Counted from the first letter of the stretch, positions 23,974 through 31,793 are shown. The stretch: 49,820 nucleotides of DNA from a virus (IMGVR_UViG_3300035670_000316:1-49820); one strand, 5' to 3'. A program made the numbers and translations. The notes: generated from the sequence alone by a model not told the origin.

Positions 23974-24121
23974 TTTCTTCTGATTTAGTTTCCTCTATTA
24001 CTTCTTCAACAGGAGCAGGTTGAGGTGGGTTAAAAGGAGGAACATAAGTATCCTTTACGAAACGAGCACCACCCACTCCGTAAACAGTTTTAGTTCCTTC
24101 TCCTGGTCTAAAATTGATCAT
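23903..24121 (-). CDS. Small Pro-rich protein overlapping the next gene
   Basis: 72 residues: MINFRPGEGTKTVYGVGGARFVKDTY, a proline stretch PPFNPPQPAPVEEVIEET, then a polar tail. The last 23 codons overlap the start of the next gene in another frame, and the SGSRSSSRK end may be a by-product of that overlap. Support for a real gene: a TATTTATAA element directly before the ATG, exactly filling the gap after the preceding stop codon, and a plausible N-terminal domain. No recognised function. Confidence 0.55.
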   Translation of the reverse strand: MINFRPGEGTKTVYGVGGARFVKDTYVPPFNPPQPAPVEEVIEETKSEENELQRTQMEQKTLPSGSRSSSRK

Positions 24122-24123
24122 AC

Positions 24124-24132
24124 TTATAAATA
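24124..24132 (-). promoter_or_regulatory. Intergenic TTATAAATA element abutting a stop codon
   Basis: Coding strand TAA-TATTTATAAG-T-ATG: the element is wedged between the stop of the zinc-ribbon gene and an ATG 2 nt downstream, matching the 6841-6849 copy base for base on both sides. Confidence 0.58.
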
Positions 24133-24714
24133 TTATTGTTTTTTTAGACTCTGTAGATATTTAATGGTTTCTTCCTTTGACTCAAGTAGTTTATTTTTTA
24201 CTGAACCTGTCCATTTTTCTACGTCACCTGCCTCTGTAATGTAAGACTGAATATCACTGTGTTCGATTTCTTCGTTAATCCAAAGTTCAAATTCTTTGAT
24301 CATACCCTCTACATCTGAGTTGTGAAGGAATGTTTGATATTCTTCCCATAGACCCTGAGTACGTAAACTAGTTTCAAAATCAATCTGGCAGTTAAAGCAG
24401 CGTTTGTACATGTTAAACCACCTCTTATCCAGGTGTGGTTTCATCGGTTTTTTACAAGACGGGCAAAAAATCGGAAAATTGACCGTTTCACGCGCCTTAT
24501 CAAGTTTGGTAACGTTTTGTTTAATACCATCCTTAATTGTCCACGTCTTGTCGCCTTCGGTCCATACATCACCTTCGTTGTGTACTTGATTGGCTTCTTT
24601 TGTAAAACCGACTGATACTTGGGATTTATCTGCATGTTTTCCCTTTACTAAATTTCTTAACCTATTAACGTCTTTTTCTGCGAATTGTTTCTTTAAAACA
24701 TTGTCTTTACTCAT
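24133..24714 (-). CDS. Conserved zinc-ribbon phage protein
   Basis: 193 residues. MSKDNVLKKQFAEKDVNRLRNL opens a conserved N-terminal part with WTEGDKTWTIKDGIKQNVTK. A zinc ribbon follows: CPSC (C84, C87) and CFNC (C106, C109), separated by a basic loop. The C-terminal half is helical (EEYQTFLHNSDVEGMIKEFE, SVKNKLLESKEETIKYL). I recall proteins of this pattern in T4-like cyanophages and related phages, still unnamed. It overlaps the polyprotein-like gene by 4 bases. Nucleic-acid binding is plausible. Confidence 0.75.
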   Translation of the reverse strand: MSKDNVLKKQFAEKDVNRLRNLVKGKHADKSQVSVGFTKEANQVHNEGDVWTEGDKTWTIKDGIKQNVTKLDKARETVNFPIFCPSCKKPMKPHLDKRWFNMYKRCFNCQIDFETSLRTQGLWEEYQTFLHNSDVEGMIKEFELWINEEIEHSDIQSYITEAGDVEKWTGSVKNKLLESKEETIKYLQSLKKQ

Positions 24715-27476
24715 AAACCTAGTTGTTGTAACTGTTTGATTGTATTAGCAGCCGATGTGTGAAGTATACCTATACCACCATTAGCATTCCATGAATCGAT
24801 AGTATCTTTTCTATCGTCAATTAAAATTTTATTTGGACCCGCAAAGTCGGCTTTTCTTTGAGCAGAGCGGAAATATATTTTTTTCATGTTAGGTAAACGT
24901 TGAACCCACTCGGTTTTACCTTGCATTGATTCATTGTTTTCTAACTTGTAACGTTCTTCAAATGGAATATCAAAATTAACAGAAGGAGCAGTTAAAACGT
25001 ATGGGTTATATTCTTTAATATAGTCCCAAAGTTGCTTTCCGTCGGGCATCCAATCTAGGTTAGCCCAATATGATCTTTCGGAGATGTCTTTGTTTTTTAG
25101 ACTATCTCTATATAATTTCCAAAATTCGTCTTTACCTTGTGAATCGGCATGTTGGGTGGTTACACCTGTTAGTTCTTTATATCCCTCATCGAAGTCCACT
25201 AACACACCATCCATGTCACAAAATATCACGGGTTTCTTTCCCCCTATCATTCCTCTCATTTCCTCATCCTTTTTTTCAACACCCGTATCATGAAGGTACA
25301 AGATCTCTTTTACGGAGGCACTGGTAAAGGAGGGTAAACCTAAAGCTTTTGCTCTTTTAGCCCATAGATCAAGAATTTCTTTTCTTTCTTCCTGATTAAT
25401 AGGTTGGGTATCTAAGTAATTGTCTATAACCTCTAAGAATGGTTTACGAGATTTTTTAGCTTTAAAATATAGACCTTGAAGCATTGCGTCTACTTCTTTT
25501 TCTAATTTAAAATATTCTGCTTTAGGAAGCAAATTAGCATCGATCATGTCTCGTAAAAACTCATCATCAGCCATTTGTTTGCTAGGTCTTACTAGTCTAG
25601 GATCATCGCTTTGAGTTCCACCTTTTACATTTTCACCATCTTGAGTTAAATGTTCAAGCTCATGTCTGATAACATCTTTTAAGTCAAATGATACTCTCTG
25701 CCAGTCTGGGTTTTTAGGAATTTCAAAGCGAACTGTTAGTAAAGGTTGAATAGGTTTACCTTTTTTATCCCACCCAGCATTTGCACCTCCATCTACTGTA
25801 TAAGTATCGTCTGTGTATTTAGCTTGAACTACAAAATCAAATTCAAACTCATCAGAGATAAAATCTACTTCCTCGTCTGCAGGCCCTACTACAAATAACT
25901 CGTCTATTACTTTTCTACCTACATCGTGCCCGTCTTTCATTAATCCAAACGCAAAACTAGAAAGTTCATTAGCTAATTTATCGTAGCGACCTTCTGTTAA
26001 TACTTCTTCTAAACCTTGAGCTAATTCACGAGCGTATTGGTTTAAACCAAAAGGATCTTTTACTTTACCGCTTGGATTATTTTGTTTTTTATAATCATCC
26101 ATATTTTTTACGGATGTTTTTTGACCATCTTCCTGTAAACCATCAGTCCAGTTACGGAAGGTCATTGTACCTTTTAGATTAGCTTCTTTTTCAAGATCAT
26201 TGATGTGATCGTCCTCTAAAGTATTTGTAGTGGAAACATCACCTAATCTACCTTCAAGGTTTTGAATGTGGTGAATCATTTCGTGAGAGAAAGAACGCAC
26301 AATATCTTTGGGATGACGACCGTAAGTATATAAGGTGATAGACTTATTGATCGGATCATAGTATGCGGTTTTACCCAAGAATTTACCGGCATTTTCCATA
26401 TCATCGTCTACGATTGATATGCTGGGAACAGGATCAATATTATATCCCTTTTCTCTCATATAATTGGTTAACTCGGCTATTTTTTCGAGTATATCAATTG
26501 AAGGGATAGTATTTTCTTTTAATGGCTTATATCCTGAACCAAATGGGGCTGCTTTACCTGTGTGGTTCGGAGCTACATTTTCTTTTTTTAAGCGCTGTGT
26601 TTTTTCCTTAGATGCTTCTTTTCTTTGTTCAGCATAATCCAAAGCAGTTTTTAAACGCTTTTTTACTTCTGGGTCTTTAGCTCTTTCGTAAGCTGCTCTT
26701 ACTCGCTGATGGATCAAATTAATAATTTGAGACTGGCGAGCGTGTGATTTTGATTTGAAAGAGGCTTTAGATAAAGTATCTATAATGTCTTGTTTAGTAG
26801 AGAATTTTACTTTAACAGTATCGCTCGGGTCTTCGTCTGTGTATAATCTGCGACCTGATCCTTTTGGTTTTTTACCTGTACCTACTTTAGGATCACCTTC
26901 TTTTAATACGTTAGGTTCTAAAATATTATAGATGTCTTCTTTTTCGTTATCTGGGATTTCGGTAGGTAAAAATGTAAAGAATTTCTCTTTATCTCCTTTT
27001 TGAAGTGCTTTACGAGCATTTGTTCCGCTCATATCACCAGATGGGGTTTTGATTACTCTAACCTCTAGATTAGGATATTTTTCTTCAACTCCCTTAGTGC
27101 GATTTTTAATGTCTTGTAGATCGTCTTCTCTACCCTCACGATAACCCAAAACAAAATATACTTTCTCATCTGGGTGGTTTTTAGCGTAACGTAAGATATC
27201 TCCGATTGGAGAAGGGGATGGTTCTATTTGAACTTTAGATGGGAGCAATTCCTTGTAAATATCCCATACTTGAAGTGATTGTTCTTGTTCGATTCCATCT
27301 CTAATACCTCCACCAACATAGATTAAAAATTTATCTATGTCTTTGAAATCTTTTAAAGCGGTTTTAACTAAGTCAAAGTGACCTTTGGTAGGTGGTTTAA
27401 AACCACCCCCATAGATCGCAGTAACGGATTGTCCGTCTACTAGTTCTCTAACCAAAAACTTTGTTAGTTGGTCCAT
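24711..27476 (-). CDS. Multidomain candidate polyprotein: nucleotidyltransferase, two zincin-like motifs, HAD nucleotidase
   Basis: 921 residues with four enzyme-like regions. (1) About 18-190: adenylyl/cytidylyltransferase fold, with GGGFKPPTKGHFDL at 23-36 (HxGH-type site) and SGTNARK at 150-156. (2) About 330-480: zincin-type HEMIHH at 398-403. (3) About 497-700: second HExxH, HELEH at 605-609. (4) About 748-921: HAD phosphatase, with CDMDGVLVDFD at 753-763 (D754, D756), LTAPS at 828-832 and LIDDRKD at 885-891, like deoxyribonucleotidases. Junctions carry prohead-protease-type sites: LKE/G (E193), LKE/N (E321), LTE/G (E495). The fusion looks like a precursor cleaved in the head, but no cleavage is shown. 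It sits among candidate internal-protein genes. Confidence 0.8.
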   Translation of the reverse strand: MDQLTKFLVRELVDGQSVTAIYGGGFKPPTKGHFDLVKTALKDFKDIDKFLIYVGGGIRDGIEQEQSLQVWDIYKELLPSKVQIEPSPSPIGDILRYAKNHPDEKVYFVLGYREGREDDLQDIKNRTKGVEEKYPNLEVRVIKTPSGDMSGTNARKALQKGDKEKFFTFLPTEIPDNEKEDIYNILEPNVLKEGDPKVGTGKKPKGSGRRLYTDEDPSDTVKVKFSTKQDIIDTLSKASFKSKSHARQSQIINLIHQRVRAAYERAKDPEVKKRLKTALDYAEQRKEASKEKTQRLKKENVAPNHTGKAAPFGSGYKPLKENTIPSIDILEKIAELTNYMREKGYNIDPVPSISIVDDDMENAGKFLGKTAYYDPINKSITLYTYGRHPKDIVRSFSHEMIHHIQNLEGRLGDVSTTNTLEDDHINDLEKEANLKGTMTFRNWTDGLQEDGQKTSVKNMDDYKKQNNPSGKVKDPFGLNQYARELAQGLEEVLTEGRYDKLANELSSFAFGLMKDGHDVGRKVIDELFVVGPADEEVDFISDEFEFDFVVQAKYTDDTYTVDGGANAGWDKKGKPIQPLLTVRFEIPKNPDWQRVSFDLKDVIRHELEHLTQDGENVKGGTQSDDPRLVRPSKQMADDEFLRDMIDANLLPKAEYFKLEKEVDAMLQGLYFKAKKSRKPFLEVIDNYLDTQPINQEERKEILDLWAKRAKALGLPSFTSASVKEILYLHDTGVEKKDEEMRGMIGGKKPVIFCDMDGVLVDFDEGYKELTGVTTQHADSQGKDEFWKLYRDSLKNKDISERSYWANLDWMPDGKQLWDYIKEYNPYVLTAPSVNFDIPFEERYKLENNESMQGKTEWVQRLPNMKKIYFRSAQRKADFAGPNKILIDDRKDTIDSWNANGGIGILHTSAANTIKQLQQLGL

Positions 27477-27839
27477 TTACTTAAGCTTCATGATAAGCTC
27501 TTTGGCCTTGCTTTTCTTTTCTTCGATTTCTGTTTTAGCCTTTCTGTACTCTTCCATCTCACGCTTAAGAGCTTCTTTCTGCATTTCGTACTCTTTCATA
27601 GCAGTTTTAGCGTGTTTGCGAGCAGCTGATTTATTTGTGCTGGCGTAAGCAGCATTAATCTCGTTCATGTCAATTGTATCGTAGATAGAAGCAGGACGGA
27701 TCATATCGTCCATTGACATACCTCTTTTAGGTTTCATTACAAGGATGATTTCGCCAATCTCGTTATATGGCTCTTTCATTTCCAATGTTTCAGCTTCTAA
27801 AGCTTCCTTGATTAAGTTTTTTAATTCAGATTTTTTCAT
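27477..27839 (-). CDS. Small coiled-coil protein with internal-protein leader
   Basis: 120 residues. Leader MKKSELKNLIKEALEAETLE gives IKE/A at 10-13, nearly identical to the leader at 43703-44098. The middle, IGEIILVMKPKRGMSMDDMI, is followed by a long charged helix to the end (ARKHAKTAMKEYEMQKEALK, EYRKAKTEIEEKKSKAKEL). It starts inside the kinase gene end (4-base overlap) and ends directly before the polyprotein ATG. Function unknown. Confidence 0.7.
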   Translation of the reverse strand: MKKSELKNLIKEALEAETLEMKEPYNEIGEIILVMKPKRGMSMDDMIRPASIYDTIDMNEINAAYASTNKSAARKHAKTAMKEYEMQKEALKREMEEYRKAKTEIEEKKSKAKELIMKLK

Positions 27840-28639
27840 GAGTTAAGGAATTGTTTGATTTTGGATTGTGCTTCTGGGATAGAAACAGTTTGTTGTATAA
27901 TATCTTGAACGTTTTTCTCGTCGCGTAGTGATATAATCTCTTTTTCAAGTGCTGCTTTATCAGCTCTGGATTTAGCGATTTCTTTTTCTGATTTTTCTTT
28001 AGTATCAGTTGGTTTATAAGGATCAATATAGCGTTTAACTATATCTTCTAAACTTGCTTTGCTGAATGGATCCTTGTCTTTTGTAGTTGCTACAAAGTTT
28101 TGACCAAATAAATTAAGGTAAGGGATAAAGTTTTTAGTTACGTTAGCCCACGTTTGCATTACAATTGAAGGCATTAAACTTCTATCCTCACCAGCTGAAC
28201 GCTCAAATCTGTCTTCGTTTTTCTCAAGTGATTTTTCAAGTGAAGAATAAACGTAAACCATCATTACATCATATCCGGCTGCCTCTAAAGTATCTTTTAA
28301 CGATTCTGTTTTCTTGTAAGCAGCAGCAGTACCATCAATTACGATGTCTCCTTTAGAACCAATTTCTTGTGCTAAAGCTACTTGATAATCCTTTTGAGCT
28401 GCAGCCATTGCTTTAGCTGCCCCACTTCTACCTTCAGCATCTGCTTTTTTCAAATCAAGTGAAATACCAGCATCGCGAAGATTTTTAATAAAAAAATCGT
28501 CAATGTTCATTACTTTCAAACCAAGGTCACTGATAATTTCACCTACAACAGATGATTTACCAGCGCCAGGAGCGCCTGCTAAGATAATAGCTTTGGGGGC
28601 ACCTTGTGCCTCTTTAAGTAATTGGACCAATGAGATCAT
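27836..28639 (-). CDS. Zeta-toxin-like P-loop kinase with internal-protein leader
   Basis: 267 residues. MISLVQLLKEAQGAP carries LKE/A at 8-11, then IILAGAPGAGKSSVVGEI has Walker A at 22-30. VMNIDDFF near 43-50, IVIDGTAAAYKKTESLKDTL near 97-116 and MVYVYSSLEKSLEKNEDR follow the layout of zeta-toxin and polynucleotide-kinase-like P-loop enzymes. The last 60 residues are a charged helix. Cleavage after E10 would release an enzyme beginning just before its P-loop strand. The substrate is unknown: UDP-sugar, nucleic-acid end or small molecule. If packaged it could act at infection start. Confidence 0.75.
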   Translation of the reverse strand: MISLVQLLKEAQGAPKAIILAGAPGAGKSSVVGEIISDLGLKVMNIDDFFIKNLRDAGISLDLKKADAEGRSGAAKAMAAAQKDYQVALAQEIGSKGDIVIDGTAAAYKKTESLKDTLEAAGYDVMMVYVYSSLEKSLEKNEDRFERSAGEDRSLMPSIVMQTWANVTKNFIPYLNLFGQNFVATTKDKDPFSKASLEDIVKRYIDPYKPTDTKEKSEKEIAKSRADKAALEKEIISLRDEKNVQDIIQQTVSIPEAQSKIKQFLNS

Positions 28640-28654
28640 ATACGCGCGTTTACG

Positions 28655-28662
28655 TATAAATA
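28655..28662 (-). promoter_or_regulatory. Intergenic TATAAATA element (variant) abutting a stop codon
   Basis: Coding strand TGA-TATTTATACG: directly after the stop codon of the RecB-like nuclease gene, 15 nt before the kinase ATG. The ninth base differs from the other copies. The spacer contains ACGCGCGT. Confidence 0.5.
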
Positions 28663-29436
28663 TCAGAGCTCTCTCTTAACTGTAGTTCTGAATTCAGTAA
28701 AGATAGGTGAGTGACTTGGGTTTTCTAGATCGAACAATTTCTTAACCGTTCTAAATATATTCATGTTTTCCTCTATAGTACGATTAGATTCATAGATTTC
28801 CCATCCCTTACCTTGCATAGCTCCGGTTTTTGGACCGCGCTTAGATGATTTGAGCCACAAAACTGCTGTGCGGTCAACTTGCTTACCGTAGCATTCTTTA
28901 TAACACGTAGCGTAGGCGGCTGTTTGCAAGTCGTATGTTGTTTGTAAATGGTTAGAGGTTTTAAAGTCAATAATCCACAATTTATCTTCTATTTCACAAA
29001 CTAAGTCACAAGTACCTGCTATTTCGTATTCGTCTGAAAACAAGTGAACTTCTGTTTCGATTAGTTTTGGCTTATATGTTTCCCAAAAATCTACAAAACG
29101 AAGAAACATCTGCCATACATCTGGATTGTGTTGTGGGTAGCCTGTTGAGGATAAGAAATTTAATTCTTTACCATTTAGATAATCCTCAATTAGCTCGTGA
29201 GTGGCTGTACCTTCTTCACCTGCTTTTTTAACGATATGTTCAGAAGCATATCCTACTTTTTTTAACCAATCCTCAAAAAACTTTCCTTTAGGATAAGCCG
29301 ACAACACGTAAGTGATAGAAGGATAGTATTTCCCGTTACGTCTATAGTAACGTGAGTCTGGCATTGTAATCTGTTTAGCATCTTCTGAAATCTCTAGGAT
29401 TCGATTATAAGATTGCTTAATGTTTCTTTTACTCAT
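28663..29436 (-). CDS. PD-(D/E)xK nuclease, RecB/Cas4-like
   Basis: 257 residues. Motifs in order: GEEGTATHELIEDYL (H80), ETEV (about 127-130), AGTCDLVCEIE (D144), IIDFKTSN (D157, K159), and DLQTAAYATCY (Q171, Y175). This is the RecB-family nuclease core with no helicase part and no C-terminal iron-sulfur Cys set. It probably acts in recombination or DNA processing. It overlaps the primase gene by 4 bases, so both are coexpressed. Family solid, precise role unknown. Confidence 0.87.
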   Translation of the reverse strand: MSKRNIKQSYNRILEISEDAKQITMPDSRYYRRNGKYYPSITYVLSAYPKGKFFEDWLKKVGYASEHIVKKAGEEGTATHELIEDYLNGKELNFLSSTGYPQHNPDVWQMFLRFVDFWETYKPKLIETEVHLFSDEYEIAGTCDLVCEIEDKLWIIDFKTSNHLQTTYDLQTAAYATCYKECYGKQVDRTAVLWLKSSKRGPKTGAMQGKGWEIYESNRTIEENMNIFRTVKKLFDLENPSHSPIFTEFRTTVKREL

Positions 29437-30365
29437 ATAAGTTCAATTTTCTTAGCCATCAAATCATAAGTGGTTAATGGGTAAGTGTTTTGGATAAGGT
29501 TTGTAAAATTATCAAAACCCATTTCGCTTGGATCTTTTTCATCCAAATCTACGAGGTAAACCTCTTTACCCTCGTTTAATAATAGTTCAGCAAATCGCAA
29601 AGCATCCTTCATCGCGTCTTTATCCAGAGCAATGTAAATCTGTTTTACGGTTGACGTTACAATTTTTTTCATTAAGTTATCTTGCAAATGCTTTCCAAGC
29701 AATGGAATTGCATTACGTTTAATAGCTAAAGCATCAAATGGTCCCTCACACAATACAAGTGGAGAAGACCAGTTTACAAATAACTCGAATGGTACAATAT
29801 TTTTGTTGACTGAAGGATTGCGATATTTGACCGGTGAATTAGGATCAAAGTTACGAGCAACAAAATAGTTTAGTTTACCTTCGCTAGAATACGATGGTAT
29901 AACGATCATTTTATTGTATGTACCCCCTTCACAATAACCAATATTGTATTTAAGTATATCGTGTTTAGAAATACCGCGCTTCTTTAAATAGTTTAGAGCG
30001 TGTCTTCCAATAATATCGTTTTTGGTAAGCTCGGATAGTGGTTTAAACTCTTTTGGAAGTTCTACCTTACTGGAATTTGAATCAACTAGGATTTGTCTTG
30101 TAGCTCCTACTAGTGAGCGCAACTCACTTATTTTGTCTTGTGGAGCATCTATCTTTTTGAATAGGCTAAGTAGTTTAGAGCCTCTAGAATCACAAACCCA
30201 ACAGTGCCAACTTTGATAGTGAGATGAATTCTCGTCAAAATTGATTTCGAGTTTGGGTTTATGGTGGTGGCATATAGGGCAGGTATGAGCCTGATTGCCT
30301 CGAGCAGTAGGTTTGCCTGGTCCTAAAACGGAATTGACTACGTTTACAACTAGTTGATTTACCAT
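29433..30365 (-). CDS. DNA primase (zinc finger plus TOPRIM)
   Basis: 310 residues. N-terminal zinc finger: CPIC (C29, C32) and CWVC (C55, C58). Then comes a primase catalytic core with FVARNFDP near 168-175 and the TOPRIM motifs LCEGPFDALAI (E207) and IALDKDAMKDAL (D248, D250). Size and layout match T4 gp61-type primases; no helicase domain is fused. It is preceded by a hairpin over the stop of the GIY-YIG gene 5 nt before the ATG, which may tune translation. No helicase or polymerase lies in this window. Confidence 0.9.
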   Translation of the reverse strand: MVNQLVVNVVNSVLGPGKPTARGNQAHTCPICHHHKPKLEINFDENSSHYQSWHCWVCDSRGSKLLSLFKKIDAPQDKISELRSLVGATRQILVDSNSSKVELPKEFKPLSELTKNDIIGRHALNYLKKRGISKHDILKYNIGYCEGGTYNKMIVIPSYSSEGKLNYFVARNFDPNSPVKYRNPSVNKNIVPFELFVNWSSPLVLCEGPFDALAIKRNAIPLLGKHLQDNLMKKIVTSTVKQIYIALDKDAMKDALRFAELLLNEGKEVYLVDLDEKDPSEMGFDNFTNLIQNTYPLTTYDLMAKKIELI

Positions 30366-30370
30366 ATTGG

Positions 30371-30393
30371 GTAAGATACGAAAAGTACCTTAC
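30371..30393 (-). promoter_or_regulatory. Hairpin spanning a stop codon ahead of the primase start
   Basis: Coding strand GTAAGGTAC-TTTTC-GTATCTTAC forms a 9-bp stem (one G-U pair). It covers the TAA of the GIY-YIG gene and ends 5 nt before the primase ATG. There is no T tract after it, so it is more likely a translation or RNA-stability element than a terminator. Confidence 0.55.
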
Positions 30394-30836
30394 ATATCAA
30401 AATCTCTTGTGAAAAATTTTCCGAGGATGTTATCGTTATAGAACTCCTCTGGTTTTTCAAGCACTGAATATACAAACAAATATTTTGTCTCGTAGTAAGT
30501 TAATAACTTTTTTGAGGTAGTCAAATGGAGGATTTCACGTTTGAATTCATCCTTTTTACCCTCTTTTAACATAGCTACAATTTCTTTGTTTGAACCATAG
30601 TATGTTTTCCAATCTGATTCATTCATTGCTAGCTTATAGGCTGGTTTTCTGCCAGCCACGTGAGTATACTCTAGTAGTTCCTTTTTAGTGAGTTTTACTT
30701 TCTTTTGATAGAATAGAACTTTTTTACCAATGTAGGTTTTGCCTGTTGGTATATGAACAACCCTATAAATGAAACCAAAGGTCCCTTCAGGGAAGGAGGA
30801 GAGTGCCTCCATAGGTTCGTTTTTATAAGTCCACAT
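30390..30836 (-). CDS. GIY-YIG-like endonuclease
   Basis: 148 residues. GFIYRVVHIPTGKTYIGKKV (21-40) is the GIY-YIG core (FIY, YIG). SDWKTYYGSNKE near 74-85 is typical of the phage branch, and the Glu in TYYETKYLF near 113-121 is a candidate metal ligand. It may be a free-standing homing-type nuclease or a DNA-processing enzyme; no intron or intein is visible beside it. It borders the switch from virion genes to replication genes, a common place for such nucleases in T4-like genomes. Confidence 0.75.
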   Translation of the reverse strand: MWTYKNEPMEALSSFPEGTFGFIYRVVHIPTGKTYIGKKVLFYQKKVKLTKKELLEYTHVAGRKPAYKLAMNESDWKTYYGSNKEIVAMLKEGKKDEFKREILHLTTSKKLLTYYETKYLFVYSVLEKPEEFYNDNILGKFFTRDFDM

Positions 30837-30839
30837 TTT

Positions 30840-31793
30840 TTATCGGTCTAAATTAATAAGAATAGTTGTGTCCGTTGTATTGGATGTTTGTAACGGTTGA
30901 GCCAATTTGGCTACTGCTAACAACTCTTGATTTTCATTGTACAACCCTATTGTTGTTATAAAAGGCGAAAAATATGATGATGTAACATAATCGTATACAG
31001 AACCAGTTGGGTAAGCGAAATTATACCAAGAACCTGAAATTGAATAACTGCTTGATACCGTTGAAGGGTTTAAAGTATAATTAAATTCACTTTCTCTAAT
31101 AGTACATTTATATTGAGTTTCAAAAATTGTATATGAAGAAGAAAATGAACAAGTTACATTCAAAGTAGCTACTGAACCTGAAGCTAAAGCTTGATCAGTT
31201 ATAATAGCTAATCCGTGTGGATAAATTATATTTCCTACATTTACACTAGCTGAAACTAAATTACCCTGACCATCATCGGTTATAGTATGAACACTACCTG
31301 AAGTGAAAGTATAATTGAATGATTGGGGTTGAATATTATCTCCAAATAGTTTAGAGGGTATAGAAATTATTCCTACAAATTCATCCGAACCAGTTGGGAA
31401 ATATCTTGAAGCAGTAAGTGTAGATTGAAGATAATTAAAGTATCTACCTGTTGAATCTGTTGATCCTACTAACCTATCCCCCTCAGAATCAACCCCAGGA
31501 ACTAAACTAGCAGTTTGAGCATTATCTCCATAACTCTGAGATAAAAAGTTTGAGTAATAAAGTTCTTGTATTGAACTATAAACTAATACTTGATATTGAG
31601 TAGATAAAGTACCTGTAGTTGTTTGGTTGGTTTCAAATGAACCACTATTTTGACCTAAAAATCTATCAACGCCTGTTAATTGACCATCAGAACCTGTAGC
31701 AAATTGAGATTCGGGAAGAGAAAATCCTTTATTAACCGTAAACGGTAATAATTTTAAATCAGAGGCTAGGAATTGTTTGTAGGCGATACCCAT
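30840..31793 (-). CDS. Virion structural protein, paralogue of the adjacent gene
   Basis: 317 residues, Ser/Thr/Gly-rich with beta character. Its C-terminal third, ESEFNYTLNPS through ITTIGLYNENQELLAVAKLA and QPL, closely matches the next gene (SSEFNYSENPSF through ITTVGLYNDTNELLAVAKLS). The N-terminal part differs (MGIAYKQFLASDLKLLPFTV). The pair probably arose by duplication of a shared C-terminal domain that could join a baseplate or fibre. No enzyme motif. Confidence 0.72.
   Translation of the reverse strand: MGIAYKQFLASDLKLLPFTVNKGFSLPESQFATGSDGQLTGVDRFLGQNSGSFETNQTTTGTLSTQYQVLVYSSIQELYYSNFLSQSYGDNAQTASLVPGVDSEGDRLVGSTDSTGRYFNYLQSTLTASRYFPTGSDEFVGIISIPSKLFGDNIQPQSFNYTFTSGSVHTITDDGQGNLVSASVNVGNIIYPHGLAIITDQALASGSVATLNVTCSFSSSYTIFETQYKCTIRESEFNYTLNPSTVSSSYSISGSWYNFAYPTGSVYDYVTSSYFSPFITTIGLYNENQELLAVAKLAQPLQTSNTTDTTILINLDR

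Noticed and set aside
24404-24635. Several overlapping frames on both strands over the zinc-ribbon gene
   Set aside because: All are shadows of the conserved 193-residue gene, with no independent start or family match.
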